From Herbiconiux ginsengi (lineage in GTDB: Bacteria > Actinomycetota > Actinomycetes > Actinomycetales > Microbacteriaceae): DNA of 64,000 nt. The notes beneath the pieces were generated by a model, which made no database searches, was not told where the DNA came from, and was given only the letters and a program-made list of their open reading frames with translations. This document shows positions 24,566-35,524 of this stretch, one piece after another. A program made the position numbers and the translations under genes. Numbering within the stretch: the stretch's first letter is position 1; the number at the start of each line of letters is the position of its first letter. The DNA is taken from assembly GCF_900107435.1 (NCBI RefSeq), contig NZ_FNPZ01000002.1, positions 574,979 to 638,978 on the forward strand. Reading direction: 5' to 3'.

Positions 24566-26071
24566 TCAGCGGATCACGGGGCTCTGCGGGCTGGAGACGT
24601 CGTACTCCACCGGCAGCGACGGGTCCTGAGTGGCGATCAGCCGCTCCAGGATGCGCGCCTTCAGGTCGGAGTCCTCGGCATCGCCCCAGACCACACGCTG
24701 ACCGGCGCCCGTGAACACCATGGTGACGCTGTCGGGGGTGGTGCCGCTGATGCGGTCGACCTGCGTGATCAGGGCGTCCGGGAGCGACATCAGCACTGCC
24801 GCGGCCGCCCGGAAGCCCGGACTGCCGATCTCGGTGCCGGTGAGATCGAGCACGGGGAACCCGGCGATGCGCTCCGGCGACTGCTGCACGGTCACGCCCG
24901 CGGCGTCGATGAGGTTGAAGCCCGCATCGGTCTGCAGCTGCGCCACCGGGCGACGCTCGACGATCCGCACCGCCAGCGTGTCGGGCGGGCGGGCCTCGAC
25001 GGAGTACGACTCGATGTAGGAGAACTGCGCCAGGTCGCGCTCGATCGCACCGTAGTCGACCAGGGCGAGCGGGCGGCCGAGCTGATCGTCGAGCGCCGTG
25101 GTGACCGTCGCCGGGTCGAGACGGCTGAGCCCTTCGACGGCGACCGTGCGCACCGCCAGGAGCGGTGAGTAGGCGGCGAGCAGCACCACGACCACGAGGG
25201 CGGCGACGGATGCGCCGGAGATCAGCCAGGCCATGCGGCGGCGGCGCGACCGCTGCGTGAAGCGCCGCGCTTCCGACTTCTCGTACCGCCGGCGTTCTCG
25301 GACGGCCGCCCGCAGCGTCGACTGGGCACGTGCCGGCGCCTTCTCCGCACGCCCCGTCGAGGTCGGACGCGGCAGCGAGGTGCTGGTGGCGGAGGAGTTC
25401 GTGCTGGCGGCGGAGCCCGCACCGGCGACAACCGAGCCGGCCGAGCGCGACGACCCGCCGAGGGGTGTGGTCGCGTTCTGGTCGACCGGCTTGCGGGGCG
25501 CTGTGCGCCCGGGTTTGCCGGCGAGCGGCGCGATGGCGTTCTCGTCGACCGGCTTGCGGGGCTTACGGCCGGCCTTCTTGCCGAGCGGCACCGTGGCGTT
25601 CTGGTCGGCCGATGCGACGGGCGGCCCGGATGGCGGCAGGCCGGCAGGCGACGACGCCGGCGTGGTCCACCACGGCGTGCCGCCCGACGCACGGCGGGAC
25701 GGACGTGCGGGCGGCGTCGGCTGATCGGCTCGCGGCGATGCGAGCCCTTCGTCCGACGGCGCGGCGGCACGAGAGGAATCCGCGGCCGGGCGGATCGAGC
25801 GGGGCAGTGGATCGAGGGGAGCCGTCTCGGCGTCGCGCACGGTCACCGGCGCTCGGCCGCGTGACGCCGCGGGCCGGGGCCGGTCCGTGCCGGACGCCGA
25901 CCGCGCTCGCGCACCTGCGGGGGGCACTTCGGTGCTCGCCGCATCCCCACCCGCTGCATCGGGGGCGGCACGGCGCTTCTTCGGCGTGCCGCGCGACGAT
26001 CGGCCGCCCGGGGCCGGAGGGTCGACCGGCGGCGGCGGTGGAGGCGGCGTGATGCCCGGTGGTCGCTTCAC
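24566..26071 (-). CDS. ftsQ: Cell division protein FtsQ with very long N-terminal extension
   Basis: The 501 residues comprise a cytoplasmic region of about 280 residues rich in Pro, Ala, Arg and Ser, one membrane helix (281-302), a POTRA domain (about 305-375) and the FtsQ domain. Three repeats of the form DQNATxPLG occur at about 155-164, 175-184 and 196-205. FtsQ links the early and late divisome. Typical FtsQ proteins have short cytoplasmic tails, so the extension is notable. The start is a GTG at 26071 overlapping the murC stop (GTGA). Confidence 0.9.
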   Translation of the reverse strand: MKRPPGITPPPPPPPVDPPAPGGRSSRGTPKKRRAAPDAAGGDAASTEVPPAGARARSASGTDRPRPAASRGRAPVTVRDAETAPLDPLPRSIRPAADSSRAAAPSDEGLASPRADQPTPPARPSRRASGGTPWWTTPASSPAGLPPSGPPVASADQNATVPLGKKAGRKPRKPVDENAIAPLAGKPGRTAPRKPVDQNATTPLGGSSRSAGSVVAGAGSAASTNSSATSTSLPRPTSTGRAEKAPARAQSTLRAAVRERRRYEKSEARRFTQRSRRRRMAWLISGASVAALVVVVLLAAYSPLLAVRTVAVEGLSRLDPATVTTALDDQLGRPLALVDYGAIERDLAQFSYIESYSVEARPPDTLAVRIVERRPVAQLQTDAGFNLIDAAGVTVQQSPERIAGFPVLDLTGTEIGSPGFRAAAAVLMSLPDALITQVDRISGTTPDSVTMVFTGAGQRVVWGDAEDSDLKARILERLIATQDPSLPVEYDVSSPQSPVIR

Positions 26072-27498
26072 TCTCCTCCCGCACCCGCACGGGAGGACGA
26101 CGAGGCCGAGGCCTGCTCGAGCGAATCGAGCAGCTGCGGCACGATGAGGTTCACGTCGCCGCAGCCGAGGGTGATCACGAAGTCTCCGGGCTGGGCATAC
26201 GACGCCATGAAGTCGGCAGCGCGCTGCCAGTCGTCGATGTAGGCCACGTGCGACGGGTCGGCGAACCGCGAGGAGACGGTCTCGCCGGTCACGCCCGGGA
26301 CGGGGTCTTCGCGTGCCCCGCACACGTCGAGCACGATGGTGAAGTCGGCGGTGCGCTCGAGCGTCTCGGCGAACTCCCCCGCCATCAGCTGGGTGCGGCT
26401 GTAGAGGTGCGGCTGGTGCACGGCGATGATGCGCCCCTCGCCCACCACCGTGCGCGCCGCCGTGAGCGCCGCCTCGACCTCGGTGGGGTGGTGCGCGTAG
26501 TCGTCGTAGACGCTCACGCCGCCGACCGTGCCGTGCAGTTCGAAACGGCGGCCGGTGCCGCCGAACGATCCCACGGCGGCGATGGCCGCATCCGGAGCGA
26601 AACCGAGCCCCACCAGCACGGCCACGGCGCCGGCGGCGTTGATGGCGTTGTGGTGACCGGGCACGCGCAGCACGCCCGGGTAGCTCACGCGCTCGTGCTC
26701 GATGACGTAGCGCACCGGGCCGGAGGTGTCGATCGAGTGCACCCGGAAGTCGGCGTCGGGCGCCTCGCCGAAGGTCAGCACCCGCGGGTGGGAGACCCGC
26801 GACGACACGCGGAGCGCTCCCGCGTCGTCGGAGGAGATCACGACGAACTCGGAGGCCGCGTCGGCGAACCGCACGAAGGCATCCTCCACCGCTTCCACCG
26901 AGCCGTAGTGGTCGAGGTGGTCGGGGTCGACGTTCGTGATCAGCGCCACTGCCGTGTCGTAGAGCAGGAAGGAACCGTCGGATTCGTCGGCCTCCACCAC
27001 GAAGATCCCGCCGTCGCCGAGGGCGGAGCTCGTGCCGAGCTCGGAGATGACGCCGCCGTTCACGAACGAGGGCTCCTGCTCGAGTTCGAGCAACGCGGTC
27101 ACGATCATGCCGGTCGAGGTGGTCTTGCCGTGCGCCCCGGCCACGGCGATGAGGCGTTGCTTGTTCACCAGCCAGGCCAGTGCCTGCGAGCGGTGCAGGA
27201 TGGTCAGCCCGCGTTCCTGGGCGGCAAGGTACTCGGGGTTGTCGGCCCAGAGCGCACTCGTCACCACGAGCGTGTCGGCGTCACCGATGTTCGCGGCGTC
27301 GTGCCCGACGGTCACCGGGATGTCCAGGGCCCGCAGTTTCGCCGCGGTCTTCGAGTCGCTGCGGTCGGAGCCGGTGACGGTGAGGCCGGATGCCTTGAAC
27401 AGGCGCGCGATTCCGCTCATGCCGGCGCCGCCGATGCCGACGAAATGCACGGCGCCGAGGGTTTCGGGAATCTCGATCGAGAGGTCGGGCTTGATCAC
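26068..27498 (-). CDS. murC: UDP-N-acetylmuramate--L-alanine ligase MurC
   Basis: This 476-residue ligase adds the first residue of the peptidoglycan peptide. It has the UDP-binding loop [11 protein letters not shown] (21-31), the ATP loop GAHGKTTS (121-128) and the Mur-ligase motifs [10 protein letters not shown] and DDYAHHPTE. In some organisms of this family glycine replaces L-alanine at this step, which sequence cannot settle. The GTG start at 27498 follows a 46-base gap after murG, the largest between murF and ftsQ. Confidence 0.96.
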   Translation of the reverse strand: MIKPDLSIEIPETLGAVHFVGIGGAGMSGIARLFKASGLTVTGSDRSDSKTAAKLRALDIPVTVGHDAANIGDADTLVVTSALWADNPEYLAAQERGLTILHRSQALAWLVNKQRLIAVAGAHGKTTSTGMIVTALLELEQEPSFVNGGVISELGTSSALGDGGIFVVEADESDGSFLLYDTAVALITNVDPDHLDHYGSVEAVEDAFVRFADAASEFVVISSDDAGALRVSSRVSHPRVLTFGEAPDADFRVHSIDTSGPVRYVIEHERVSYPGVLRVPGHHNAINAAGAVAVLVGLGFAPDAAIAAVGSFGGTGRRFELHGTVGGVSVYDDYAHHPTEVEAALTAARTVVGEGRIIAVHQPHLYSRTQLMAGEFAETLERTADFTIVLDVCGAREDPVPGVTGETVSSRFADPSHVAYIDDWQRAADFMASYAQPGDFVITLGCGDVNLIVPQLLDSLEQASASSSSRAGAGGE

Positions 27499-27544
27499 GG
27501 GTTCACACTCTTTTCAGCGACAACAGACCGACACAACGTTACGC

Positions 27545-28642
27545 TCACGCCGACGCCCCCTCGTTCAGGGACTTCTCGATCAGGGCGACGAGACGGGCTG
27601 CCGCGTCGGGGATGCCAACGCTCCGGGCAGCCGTCTTCATGCCCGTGATGCGCTCCGTGTCCGCCAGCAGCGGAACGACTTCGCGGTCGACCCAGGCCGG
27701 CAGGAACTCGGCATCCGTCACCAGGATGGCGCCTCCCGCGTCGACGAGGTCGCGCGCGTTGTAGCGCTGTTCGCCGTTGCCTACGGGATAGGGAACGAGC
27801 ACGCCCGGCACGCCGACCACCGCGAACTCGGAGAGCGTCGACGATCCGGCGCGCGAGATGGCGAAGTCGGCCACGGCGAGGGCGAGATCCATCCGGTCGC
27901 AGTACTCGAGGAAGACGTAGCCGGGGAGCTCCGGGTCATCGACCTCGGAGCGGTTGCCCGCGATGTGCAGCACGTTCCAGCCGGCGTGGAGCACGGCCAG
28001 CGCGGAGGCATGCACGGTGGCGTTGATGCGGCGGGCACCGAGCGACCCGCCCGTCACCAGCAGGGTCGGGCGCGAGGCGTCGAGGCCGAAGAACTCGTGG
28101 GCGGCCGTGGCCGCTGCCCTCCGCGCCGCGGGATCGGCCAGTGCCGTGACCTCCGCGCGCAACGGCATCCCCGTGAGCACGGCGTGCCGCAGCGGCGTGG
28201 CCGCGAAGCTCACGCCGACCCAGGTCGTGTAGCGCGCGCCGAGCCGGTTGGCGAGACCGGGCTTCGCGTTGCCCTCATGGATGACGAAGGGCACCCGTGC
28301 GCGCCGCGCCGCCAGATAGCCGGGCGCCGACGCATAGCCTCCGAACCCCACCACCACATCGACACCGCGCGACCGGATGATGTCGGTCACCGAGGCGATC
28401 GTGCGCCGGAACGCACCGGGAAAGCGCAGTGCGGCGCCGTTCGGCCGCCTCGGGAACGGCAGCTTGGGTATGGTCAGCAGTTCGTAGCCGCGCTCCGGAA
28501 CGAGCCGGGCCTCGAGTCCCTCGGCGGTGCCCAGCACGATGATCTCGGCCGAGGGGTCGCGGCGGCGCAGTTCATCGGCCGTGGCGAGCAGCGGGTTCAC
28601 GTGTCCCGCCGTGCCGCCTCCGGCGAGCAGATACCTGGTCAT
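27545..28642 (-). CDS. murG: UDP-GlcNAc:lipid I N-acetylglucosaminyltransferase MurG
   Basis: This 365-residue GT-B transferase converts lipid I to lipid II on the inner face of the membrane. The first glycine loop GGGTAGHVNP is at residues 8-17, HEGNAKPGLANR follows, and the donor-binding segment ISRAGSSTLSEFAVVGVP is present. The ATG at 28642 overlaps the ftsW stop by 4 bases, so the two are translationally coupled. Confidence 0.96.
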   Translation of the reverse strand: MTRYLLAGGGTAGHVNPLLATADELRRRDPSAEIIVLGTAEGLEARLVPERGYELLTIPKLPFPRRPNGAALRFPGAFRRTIASVTDIIRSRGVDVVVGFGGYASAPGYLAARRARVPFVIHEGNAKPGLANRLGARYTTWVGVSFAATPLRHAVLTGMPLRAEVTALADPAARRAAATAAHEFFGLDASRPTLLVTGGSLGARRINATVHASALAVLHAGWNVLHIAGNRSEVDDPELPGYVFLEYCDRMDLALAVADFAISRAGSSTLSEFAVVGVPGVLVPYPVGNGEQRYNARDLVDAGGAILVTDAEFLPAWVDREVVPLLADTERITGMKTAARSVGIPDAAARLVALIEKSLNEGASA

Positions 28643-29874
28643 CGCCGCCGCGTGCTCTCGGAGGCGCTCGTGAGGGCGTTCTCGCGCGCGATGGAGAGCA
28701 CGATGCCGATCGCCGCCAGGGTCGTGAGCAGGGCGGAGCCGCCCGACGATATCAAGGGCAACGGCACGCCGAGCACCGGCAGCACCCCCAGCACCACGGC
28801 GATGTTCACGAACGCCTGGCCGATCAGCCACACCATCACCGCACCGGTCACGACCTTCGAGAACATGTCGTTCGACGAGCGGATGATGCGGATGAACGCG
28901 ATGGCCAGCGCGATGAACAGCAGCAGCACCACGATCGCGCCCACGAGCCCGAGTTCTTCGCCGATGATCGCGAAGATGTAGTCGTTGTCGGCCGCGGGCA
29001 GCCACGACCACTTCGCCTTGGAGTTGCCGAGGCCCACCCCGAAGATGCCTCCGCCCGCAAGCGCCCACTCGCCGTGCTGGGCCTGCCAGTCGGTGCCCTG
29101 GTAGTCGGAACCCGATCCGTTGAAGAACGACATGATGCGGGTGGTGCGGCTCTCGCTCGAGAAAGCGACCACGATGGCGATCAGGGCGCCGGCGATCACC
29201 GGCAGCACCAGCATCCGGAGCTTGATGCCGGCGAAGAACAGGGCGCCGAACACGAGGCCGGCCATGATCATCACGGTTCCGAGGTCGCCGCCGAGCAGCA
29301 CCAGCAGGATGGCACCGCCGGCGACCGGGAGGATCGGGATGGCGACGTGCCCGAGCTTGCCGAGCAGCGCCTCCTTCTTGGCCAGGATGGCGCCCATCCA
29401 GATCACCAGCGCGAGCTTCACGAGTTCGGAGGGCTGGAAGGTGTAGCTGCCGATGGCGATCCAGTTGAGGTTGCCGCCGACCTCGTCGCCGAGCGGTGTG
29501 AACACGAGCAGCTGCACGCCGACGGCCACGAAGATGGCGAGCCACGCCCAGCGTTTGAAGAAGCGGATCGGCAGCCGCGAGACCACGAGCATGAGCGGGA
29601 TGCCGATGAGTGCAAAGAGCCCCTGCTTCCAGAACACCCCGAAGAAGCCCTGGCGTTCGGTGAAGGAGTCGATCGAGCTCGACGAGAGCACCATCACGAG
29701 GCCGAGCAGCACCAGGAAGAGCGTGGTGCCGAGCAGCAGGAAGTAGTTGCTCGACTCGGCGGTGAACACCTGGCCGAGCGAGATGCGGGCCGACTGGGTG
29801 CCGCTGGCCGTGCGTTCCGAACTGCTCGGTCTACGGCCGAATCGGGGGAGGCTCCGGGAGGGTGTCGTCACCAT
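28639..29874 (-). CDS. ftsW: SEDS peptidoglycan glycosyltransferase FtsW
   Basis: This 411-residue polytopic membrane protein of the SEDS family polymerises lipid II with FtsI at the septum. Family motifs include GGNLNWI, FQPSELVKLALVIW, the HGEWALAGGGIFGVGLGNSK loop and the closing PLISSGGSALL. The open frame reaches 29931, but the ATG at 29874 has GGGAGG 5 bases away and begins a more plausible cytoplasmic tail. This gives a 44-base overlap with the end of murD. Confidence 0.95.
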   Translation of the reverse strand: MVTTPSRSLPRFGRRPSSSERTASGTQSARISLGQVFTAESSNYFLLLGTTLFLVLLGLVMVLSSSSIDSFTERQGFFGVFWKQGLFALIGIPLMLVVSRLPIRFFKRWAWLAIFVAVGVQLLVFTPLGDEVGGNLNWIAIGSYTFQPSELVKLALVIWMGAILAKKEALLGKLGHVAIPILPVAGGAILLVLLGGDLGTVMIMAGLVFGALFFAGIKLRMLVLPVIAGALIAIVVAFSSESRTTRIMSFFNGSGSDYQGTDWQAQHGEWALAGGGIFGVGLGNSKAKWSWLPAADNDYIFAIIGEELGLVGAIVVLLLFIALAIAFIRIIRSSNDMFSKVVTGAVMVWLIGQAFVNIAVVLGVLPVLGVPLPLISSGGSALLTTLAAIGIVLSIARENALTSASESTRRR

Positions 29875-31384
29875 CACTACCTCCCACGTGCTTCCGCACC
29901 GCCTCCGCGAAACGCGTTCCTCGGTCGGCATAGTCTGCGAACTGGTCCATCGACGCCGCCGCCGGTGCCAACAGCACCACGTCTCCGGGCCGGGCCGCCG
30001 CGGCCGCCAAGGCGACCGCTGCGGACATTACGTCACTAGTCTCTTCGTCGTCGACCTCGAACAGCGGCAGCTCCGGCGCGTGTCGCTGGATGGATGCGAC
30101 CACTTCCGAACGGTCGACTCCGATCACCACCACGGCACGCACCCGGCCGCCCTCGTCGCCGACGGATGCCTGCACCAGCGGATCGATGTCGACGCCCTTC
30201 AAGAGCCCCCCGACCACCCACACGATCGACGGGTAGGCGCGCAACGACGCGGCCGCGGCGTGCGGATTCGTGGCCTTCGAGTCGTCGACCCAGGTCACTC
30301 CCCCGGCAGTCACCACGTGCTCGATGCGGTGCCGGTCGAGCGTGAACGACGCCAGGGCGGCACGGATGGCCTCGATGGGCGCGCCGTAGCTGCGGGCGAG
30401 GGCGCTGGCGGCCAGCACATCGGCGACGGTGTGCGGGGCGGCGAGTCCGCGCATCCGGAGTTCGTCGACGGTCACGATCTCGAGAGCCGAGTCGCGCCGG
30501 TCGTCGAGGAAGGCGCGGTCGCAGAGGATGCCGTCCACCACGCCGAAGTCGCTCGGGCCGGGAACGCCCAGCCCGAAGCCCACGGCGCGGGCGCCCTCGA
30601 TCACGTCGGCGTCCTCCACCATGCGCATGGTGAGCTCGTCGCCCTTGTTGTAGACGCAGGCGACCCGCGTGTTCGTGTAGACGCGCGCCTTCGCGGCGGC
30701 GTAGGCCTCGAAGGAGCCGTGCCAGTCGAGGTGGTCGTCGGCCACGTTCAGCACCACGGAGGCCCAGGGCGACATGCTCGAGGTGGAGTGCAACTGGTAG
30801 CTCGAGAGCTCCACCACCAGCACGTCGAAGCCCTGCGGGTCGCGGATGGCGTCGAGCACCGGGATGCCGATGTTGCCGCAGGGCGCCACCCGGAGGCCTC
30901 CGGCGAGCAGCATCGACGCGGTGAGCTGCACGGTGGTGGTCTTGCCGTTGGTGCCGGTGACGGCGATCCAGTCGGCGGGCCGGCCATCCGGCCGCACCAC
31001 CTTGTCGCGCAGGCGCCAGGCCAGCTCCACATCGCCCCATACGGGCGTACCGGCCGCTTCGGCCCAGACGATCAGCGCGTCGTCGGGGTGGTAGCCGGGT
31101 GAAGCCACCACGAGCTCCGGTTCGAAGTCGGCGAGCTCGGCCGGGATCTCGCCTGCGGGGGCGAGCACGTGGCGGGCGCCGATCACGGGCACCAGATCGG
31201 CGTATTCCTTCTTCGCACCGGCGGCCACGACGAGAACGGATGCGCCGAGCTCGGTGAGCGTGTCGGCCACCGAGAACCCGGTGACGCCGAGACCGAGCAC
31301 GGCCACCCGGAGACCCGACCAGTCGGCGTGCCAGCTGGTCAGAGTGTCGGGGCGCGAGGAAGCGGAGGCCGAGGCATCCGTCAT
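29831..31384 (-). CDS. murD: UDP-N-acetylmuramoylalanine--D-glutamate ligase MurD
   Basis: This 517-residue ligase adds D-glutamate to the UDP-MurNAc peptide. It has the UDP-binding LGLGVTGFS loop (30-38), the ATP loop TGTNGKTT (143-150) and the motifs DDHLDWHG and [12 protein letters not shown]. An ATG at 31384 overlaps the mraY stop (ATGA), which I prefer over the in-frame ATG four codons upstream. The C-terminal tail ([12 protein letters not shown]) overlaps the start of ftsW. Confidence 0.95.
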   Translation of the reverse strand: MTDASASASSRPDTLTSWHADWSGLRVAVLGLGVTGFSVADTLTELGASVLVVAAGAKKEYADLVPVIGARHVLAPAGEIPAELADFEPELVVASPGYHPDDALIVWAEAAGTPVWGDVELAWRLRDKVVRPDGRPADWIAVTGTNGKTTTVQLTASMLLAGGLRVAPCGNIGIPVLDAIRDPQGFDVLVVELSSYQLHSTSSMSPWASVVLNVADDHLDWHGSFEAYAAAKARVYTNTRVACVYNKGDELTMRMVEDADVIEGARAVGFGLGVPGPSDFGVVDGILCDRAFLDDRRDSALEIVTVDELRMRGLAAPHTVADVLAASALARSYGAPIEAIRAALASFTLDRHRIEHVVTAGGVTWVDDSKATNPHAAAASLRAYPSIVWVVGGLLKGVDIDPLVQASVGDEGGRVRAVVVIGVDRSEVVASIQRHAPELPLFEVDDEETSDVMSAAVALAAAAARPGDVVLLAPAAASMDQFADYADRGTRFAEAVRKHVGGSDGDDTLPEPPPIRP

Positions 31385-32475
31385 CGCGAGAGCCACTCGA
31401 GATAGAACGAGCCCACCGCACCGGCCACGAACAGCCCCGCGATGATCCAGAAGCGCACCACGATGGTGACCTCGGCCCAGCCCTTCATCTCGAAGTGGTG
31501 ATGCAGGGGGCTGGCCCGCCAGATGCGTTTGCCCTTGGTGAGCTTAAAGTAGGTGAGCTGCACGGCCACCTGGCCGGCCACGATCACGAAGATGCCGCCG
31601 ATCAGGATGAGCAGCAGTTCGGTGCGGGCGAGGATGGCGAGAGCCGCCAGCGCGCCGCCGAGCGCGAGCGAGCCGGTGTCGCCGAGGAAGATCTTCGCCG
31701 GGTTGGTGTTCCACCAGAGGAAGCCGATCAGGGCGCCGACGATCGTGGCGGCCACCACCGCCAGGTCGAGCGGGTCACGCACGTCGTAGCACTTGTCGAG
31801 CACGTCGGTGTCGAGCGTGACGTTGGCGCAGCTCTGGTTGAACTGCCAGAACCCGATGATCACGAAAGAGCCGATGGCCAGGATGCTCGACCCGGGTGCG
31901 AGCCCGTCGAGCCCGTCGGTGAGGTTCACGGCGTTCGACGTGGTCATGACGATGAGGCAGATCCACACCACGAAGGCGATGATGCCGAACACCAGGCCCC
32001 AGGAGAGGAAGTCGAAGGGCAGATCGCGGATGAACGAGATCTGCGTGGAGGCCGGCGTCTCGCCCTGTTTGTTGGGGAACTGGATCGCGAGCAGCGCGAA
32101 GACGATGCCCACGATCACCTGGCCCACGATCTTCGCCACCGGGCTCAACCCGAGGCTGCGTTCCTTGTGCACCTTCATGAAGTCGTCGATGAAGCCGACC
32201 ACTCCGAGCCCCGTCATGAGGAACAGCACGAGGAGGCCGGAGATCGTGGGCGGCTCGCGCGTCAGCAGGGCCGACACGAAGTAGCCGAAGAGCACCGCGA
32301 GCAGGATGACGATGCCGCCCATGGTGGGCGTTCCGCGCTTCACGTGGTGCGCATCCGGGGTGTCGACGTTGATGAACTGGCCCCAGGCGAGGCGCTTGAA
32401 GATGCGGATGAACACCGGAGTCAGAAAGAGCGAGAACGCCAGTGAGAGCGAGGCCGAGGCGAGCAGGGTGATCAT
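31381..32475 (-). CDS. mraY: Phospho-MurNAc-pentapeptide transferase MraY
   Basis: This 364-residue enzyme with about ten membrane helices makes lipid I by joining phospho-MurNAc-pentapeptide to undecaprenyl phosphate. Motifs: KRGTPTMGG near the N-terminus, [22 protein letters not shown], and [12 protein letters not shown] with HHHFE near the C-terminus. Conserved aspartates for magnesium are all present. The ATG at 32475 overlaps the murF stop by 4 bases. Confidence 0.97.
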   Translation of the reverse strand: MITLLASASLSLAFSLFLTPVFIRIFKRLAWGQFINVDTPDAHHVKRGTPTMGGIVILLAVLFGYFVSALLTREPPTISGLLVLFLMTGLGVVGFIDDFMKVHKERSLGLSPVAKIVGQVIVGIVFALLAIQFPNKQGETPASTQISFIRDLPFDFLSWGLVFGIIAFVVWICLIVMTTSNAVNLTDGLDGLAPGSSILAIGSFVIIGFWQFNQSCANVTLDTDVLDKCYDVRDPLDLAVVAATIVGALIGFLWWNTNPAKIFLGDTGSLALGGALAALAILARTELLLILIGGIFVIVAGQVAVQLTYFKLTKGKRIWRASPLHHHFEMKGWAEVTIVVRFWIIAGLFVAGAVGSFYLEWLSR

Positions 32476-33914
32476 GCCGTCTCCCCTCCCAGAGAATGGG
32501 CCTCCGCGATGCGGTCGCCGAGGAACCGGAGGCCGGCCGAGTTCGACGACTTCACCAGGATCAGGTCGTCGGGCCGGGTGTCGGCCTCGATCAGGGCGTA
32601 GGCCTCGTCGGCGGTCTCGACGAAGATCGCCTCCCCGCCCCACGAGCCCTCGTGCTCCGCGGCCAGGTGGATGGCGCGGGCGCCCTCGCCCACCACGATC
32701 AGGCGGTGGATGTTGAACCGCACCACCATGCGGCCGATGCGGTCGTGCTCCTCGACGGAGTACGGGCCGAGTTCGCTCATCTCGCCGAGCACCGCGGTGG
32801 TGCGCTGCTCGGGCGTGGCGATGAGGGCGATCGTCTTGAGGGCCGCGGCCATGGAATCGGGGCTGGCGTTGTAGGCGTCGTTGATCACGCGCACGCCGTC
32901 GCGGCCGCCCATCACCTCCATGCGCCAGCGCTCGGCGCGGGTGACCACCTCGAGACCGGAGACGATGTCGACCGCCGGCACGCCGAGCACATGGGCCGCG
33001 GCGGCCGCCGCGAGGGCGTTCATCACGTGGTGCTCGCCGAGCACGGCGAAGCGCACGGCATGCGCCGATCCGTCAGGCAGGTGCAGCACGAAGGAGGTGC
33101 CCGACGCGGTGGCGTCGATGTCGGTCGCGCGCACCGCGGCGGAGTCGGAGAGCCCGAACCAGAGCACCTGCGCCGCCGTCTTCTCGGCCATGCCGGCCAC
33201 CCGCGCGTCGTCGCGGTTCAGCACGGCGACGTCGCCCGGCTCCAGGTCTTGCACCATCTCGGTCTTCGTGGCGAGGGTGGTCTCGATGCCGCCGAACTCG
33301 CCGGCGTGCGCGAGGCCCACGGTGAGCACCACGCCGACATCCGGCTTCGCCATGCGGATCAGCCGCGTGATCTCGCCCTTGCCGCTCGCACCCATCTCGG
33401 CCACGAGGAAGCGGGTGGAGGGGGTGAGCTTCAGCATGGTGAGGGGGGCGCCGACCTCGTTGTTGAACGAGTCGCGCGGGGCGACGGTCTCGCCCACGCG
33501 CTCGAGGATGGCGCGCAACAGGTTCTTGGTGGTGGTCTTGCCGTTCGACCCCGTGATGCCGACGATCTTCAGGTCTCCGGATGCGCGCACCCGGGCCACG
33601 ACGTCGGTCGCGAAATACCCGAGCGCGAGCACCGAATCGGCCACCACGATCTGCGGAACCGCGAGCTCGACGGGGTGCTCCACCACCACGAGGGCGGCGC
33701 CGGCCTCGACGGCCGAACCCACGAAGCGGTGGCCGTCGTCGAACTCGCCGCGTTTGGCGACGAAGACGTCACCCTCGCCGATCAGCCGCGAATCGGTGTC
33801 GACCGTTCCGTTCACGACCGTCGCCGGAGAATACCCGGCAGCCTCCGCGGCATCGGTGATCACGAGTTCGCCCTGGAGCGCCTCCGCGATCTCGGTCAGA
33901 GTGAGATCGAGCAT
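32472..33914 (-). CDS. murF: UDP-MurNAc-tripeptide--D-Ala-D-Ala ligase MurF
   Basis: This 480-residue ligase adds the D-Ala-D-Ala dipeptide. It shows [14 protein letters not shown] at the N-terminus, the ATP loop TGSNGKTT (121-128), the carbamylated-lysine region and the [11 protein letters not shown] motif typical of MurF. The ATG at 33914 follows the murE stop by 3 bases, and the 3' end overlaps mraY by 4 bases. Confidence 0.96.
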   Translation of the reverse strand: MLDLTLTEIAEALQGELVITDAAEAAGYSPATVVNGTVDTDSRLIGEGDVFVAKRGEFDDGHRFVGSAVEAGAALVVVEHPVELAVPQIVVADSVLALGYFATDVVARVRASGDLKIVGITGSNGKTTTKNLLRAILERVGETVAPRDSFNNEVGAPLTMLKLTPSTRFLVAEMGASGKGEITRLIRMAKPDVGVVLTVGLAHAGEFGGIETTLATKTEMVQDLEPGDVAVLNRDDARVAGMAEKTAAQVLWFGLSDSAAVRATDIDATASGTSFVLHLPDGSAHAVRFAVLGEHHVMNALAAAAAAHVLGVPAVDIVSGLEVVTRAERWRMEVMGGRDGVRVINDAYNASPDSMAAALKTIALIATPEQRTTAVLGEMSELGPYSVEEHDRIGRMVVRFNIHRLIVVGEGARAIHLAAEHEGSWGGEAIFVETADEAYALIEADTRPDDLILVKSSNSAGLRFLGDRIAEAHSLGGETA

Positions 33915-33917
33915 GTG

Positions 33918-35510
33918 TCAGAGCCATCCGTGTTCGTGCAGCGCGTTCCGCGCGTCGTCGCGAGCGGAGTAGGGGATCCGCTCCCCCGCCACCTCGTGGT
34001 AGTTCTCGTGTCCGGGGCCGGCGTAGAGGATCACGTCACCCTCTCCGGCGATCGAGAGGGCTTTGCGGAAGGCCGCGCGCGGTTCGGCGACCTCGTAGAT
34101 CTCCCGCTCCGGAACCGCGGCGCGGGCCGCGTCGAGCAGCACCCGGCGGATCGCCGCGGGGTCTTCGTAGCGCGGGTGGAAGTCGGTGATCACCACGGCA
34201 TCCGCGAGCCGGGCGGCGATCGAGCCCATCTCCTCGCGCTTGGAGGGGTCGCGGTCGCCGTCGGCGCCGAAGAGCATGATGATGCGGCCGTCGGTGACGC
34301 GGCGGATCGACTCCAGGGTCGAGGTGAAGGCATCGGGGCTGTGTCCGTAGTCGATGTAGACCACAGGCCCCCGTTCGCCGGAGATCTTCTCGGCGCGGCC
34401 CGGGATGTAGACGTCGATGCCGGCGACACGGCCTTCTTCGAGCCCACGCTCGTGGCCCTCGTCGTCTTCGGAGGGCTCGTTCAGGGCGTGGGCGATGGCG
34501 CCGAGGTCGAAGCCCGACTCCACCAGCATCACGATGGCAAGGGCCGCGTTGGCGGCCATGTGACTGCCGAGCAGGGGCACCGAGGTCGAGAGCTCACGGC
34601 GCTCGGGGCCCCGGAGGGTGAACGCGGTGCGGTCGGCCGTCTCCTCGTCGATGGTGAGCGTCCACTCCGCATCGGCGTTCACGTCGGTGGAGATGGTGGT
34701 GAGCGGGATGCGCGACTCGGCCACCAGACGGGCGCCCCAGGGCCCGTCGACGATCACGACGCCGCGGCGGGCCCGGTCGGGCTGGAAGAGCTCCCGCTTG
34801 GCCTCGAAGTAGACGTCCATGGTCTCGTAGTCGTCGAGGTGGTCATGGGTGAGGTTGGTGAAACCCACCACGTCGAAGACGATGCCGTCGACACGGTGCT
34901 GCGTGATGGCCTGGGCCGACACCTCGAGGATGACGGAGCGCACGTGCGCCTCGCGCATCCGGGCCAGCATGGCGTGGATCTCGGTGGCCTCGGGGGTGGT
35001 GAGCTTCGACACGATGGTGACGTCGCCGATCCGTCGCTCCGCCGTGGTGCTGAGGCCCGCCACGATGCCGAGCTGGCGGAGGATCGCCTCGAGGATGTAG
35101 GCGACGCTGGTCTTGCCGTTGGTGCCGGTGACGCCGAACATCGTCGGCGGCTCCTCGCGGGTTCGGTAGATCCAGGCGGCCAGCTCGCCGAGCGCGAGAC
35201 GCGGCTCGGGGGTGACGATCACGGGCAGGCCGGCTTCGGCTGCGAGGGCGACGCCTTCGGGGTCGGTCAGCACGGCCACGGCGCCGGCTTCGCGCGCGGC
35301 GGCCGCGAACGACGCCCCGTGGAACTTCTTGCCCTTGAGGCCCACGTACAGGTCGCCGGGCACGACGTCGCGCGAGGAGATGGTGATGCCCGAGACGGTC
35401 TCGGAGACCGGCGTGCCCACCTGGTCGAAGCCGAAGTCTTCGACCAGGTGCGGGAGCGACCGTGCGATCGGATGCTCCGGTCGGAGAGCCGAGGAACCCC
35501 GATCAGTCAC
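33918..35510 (-). CDS. murE: UDP-MurNAc-dipeptide ligase MurE (third-residue-adding enzyme)
   Basis: This 530-residue ligase has ATP loop VTGTNGKTS (127-135), SSRDVVPGDLYVGLKG near the start and the HDHLDDYETMDVYFEAK motif. The position where meso-diaminopimelate enzymes carry DNPR reads DFHPR (443-447), which argues for another third residue such as lysine, ornithine, diaminobutyrate or homoserine. I chose the GTG at 35510, which has AGGAG 4-5 bases upstream. A TTG at 35528 overlapping the ftsI stop is the alternative. Confidence 0.94.
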   Translation of the reverse strand: MTDRGSSALRPEHPIARSLPHLVEDFGFDQVGTPVSETVSGITISSRDVVPGDLYVGLKGKKFHGASFAAAAREAGAVAVLTDPEGVALAAEAGLPVIVTPEPRLALGELAAWIYRTREEPPTMFGVTGTNGKTSVAYILEAILRQLGIVAGLSTTAERRIGDVTIVSKLTTPEATEIHAMLARMREAHVRSVILEVSAQAITQHRVDGIVFDVVGFTNLTHDHLDDYETMDVYFEAKRELFQPDRARRGVVIVDGPWGARLVAESRIPLTTISTDVNADAEWTLTIDEETADRTAFTLRGPERRELSTSVPLLGSHMAANAALAIVMLVESGFDLGAIAHALNEPSEDDEGHERGLEEGRVAGIDVYIPGRAEKISGERGPVVYIDYGHSPDAFTSTLESIRRVTDGRIIMLFGADGDRDPSKREEMGSIAARLADAVVITDFHPRYEDPAAIRRVLLDAARAAVPEREIYEVAEPRAAFRKALSIAGEGDVILYAGPGHENYHEVAGERIPYSARDDARNALHEHGWL

Positions 35511-35524
35511 TGGTCTCCTCGTGC

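Noticed and set aside
25457-25609. Repeats in the ftsQ 5' region as a DNA repeat or CRISPR-like array
   Set aside because: The repetition follows the reading frame of the ftsQ tail, with synonymous variation and unequal spacing. It is a protein-level repeat.
31384-31396. Upstream ATG for murD
   Set aside because: The ATG at 31396 would extend MurD by four residues, but the ATG at 31384 forms the ATGA overlap with the mraY stop, as at neighbouring junctions.
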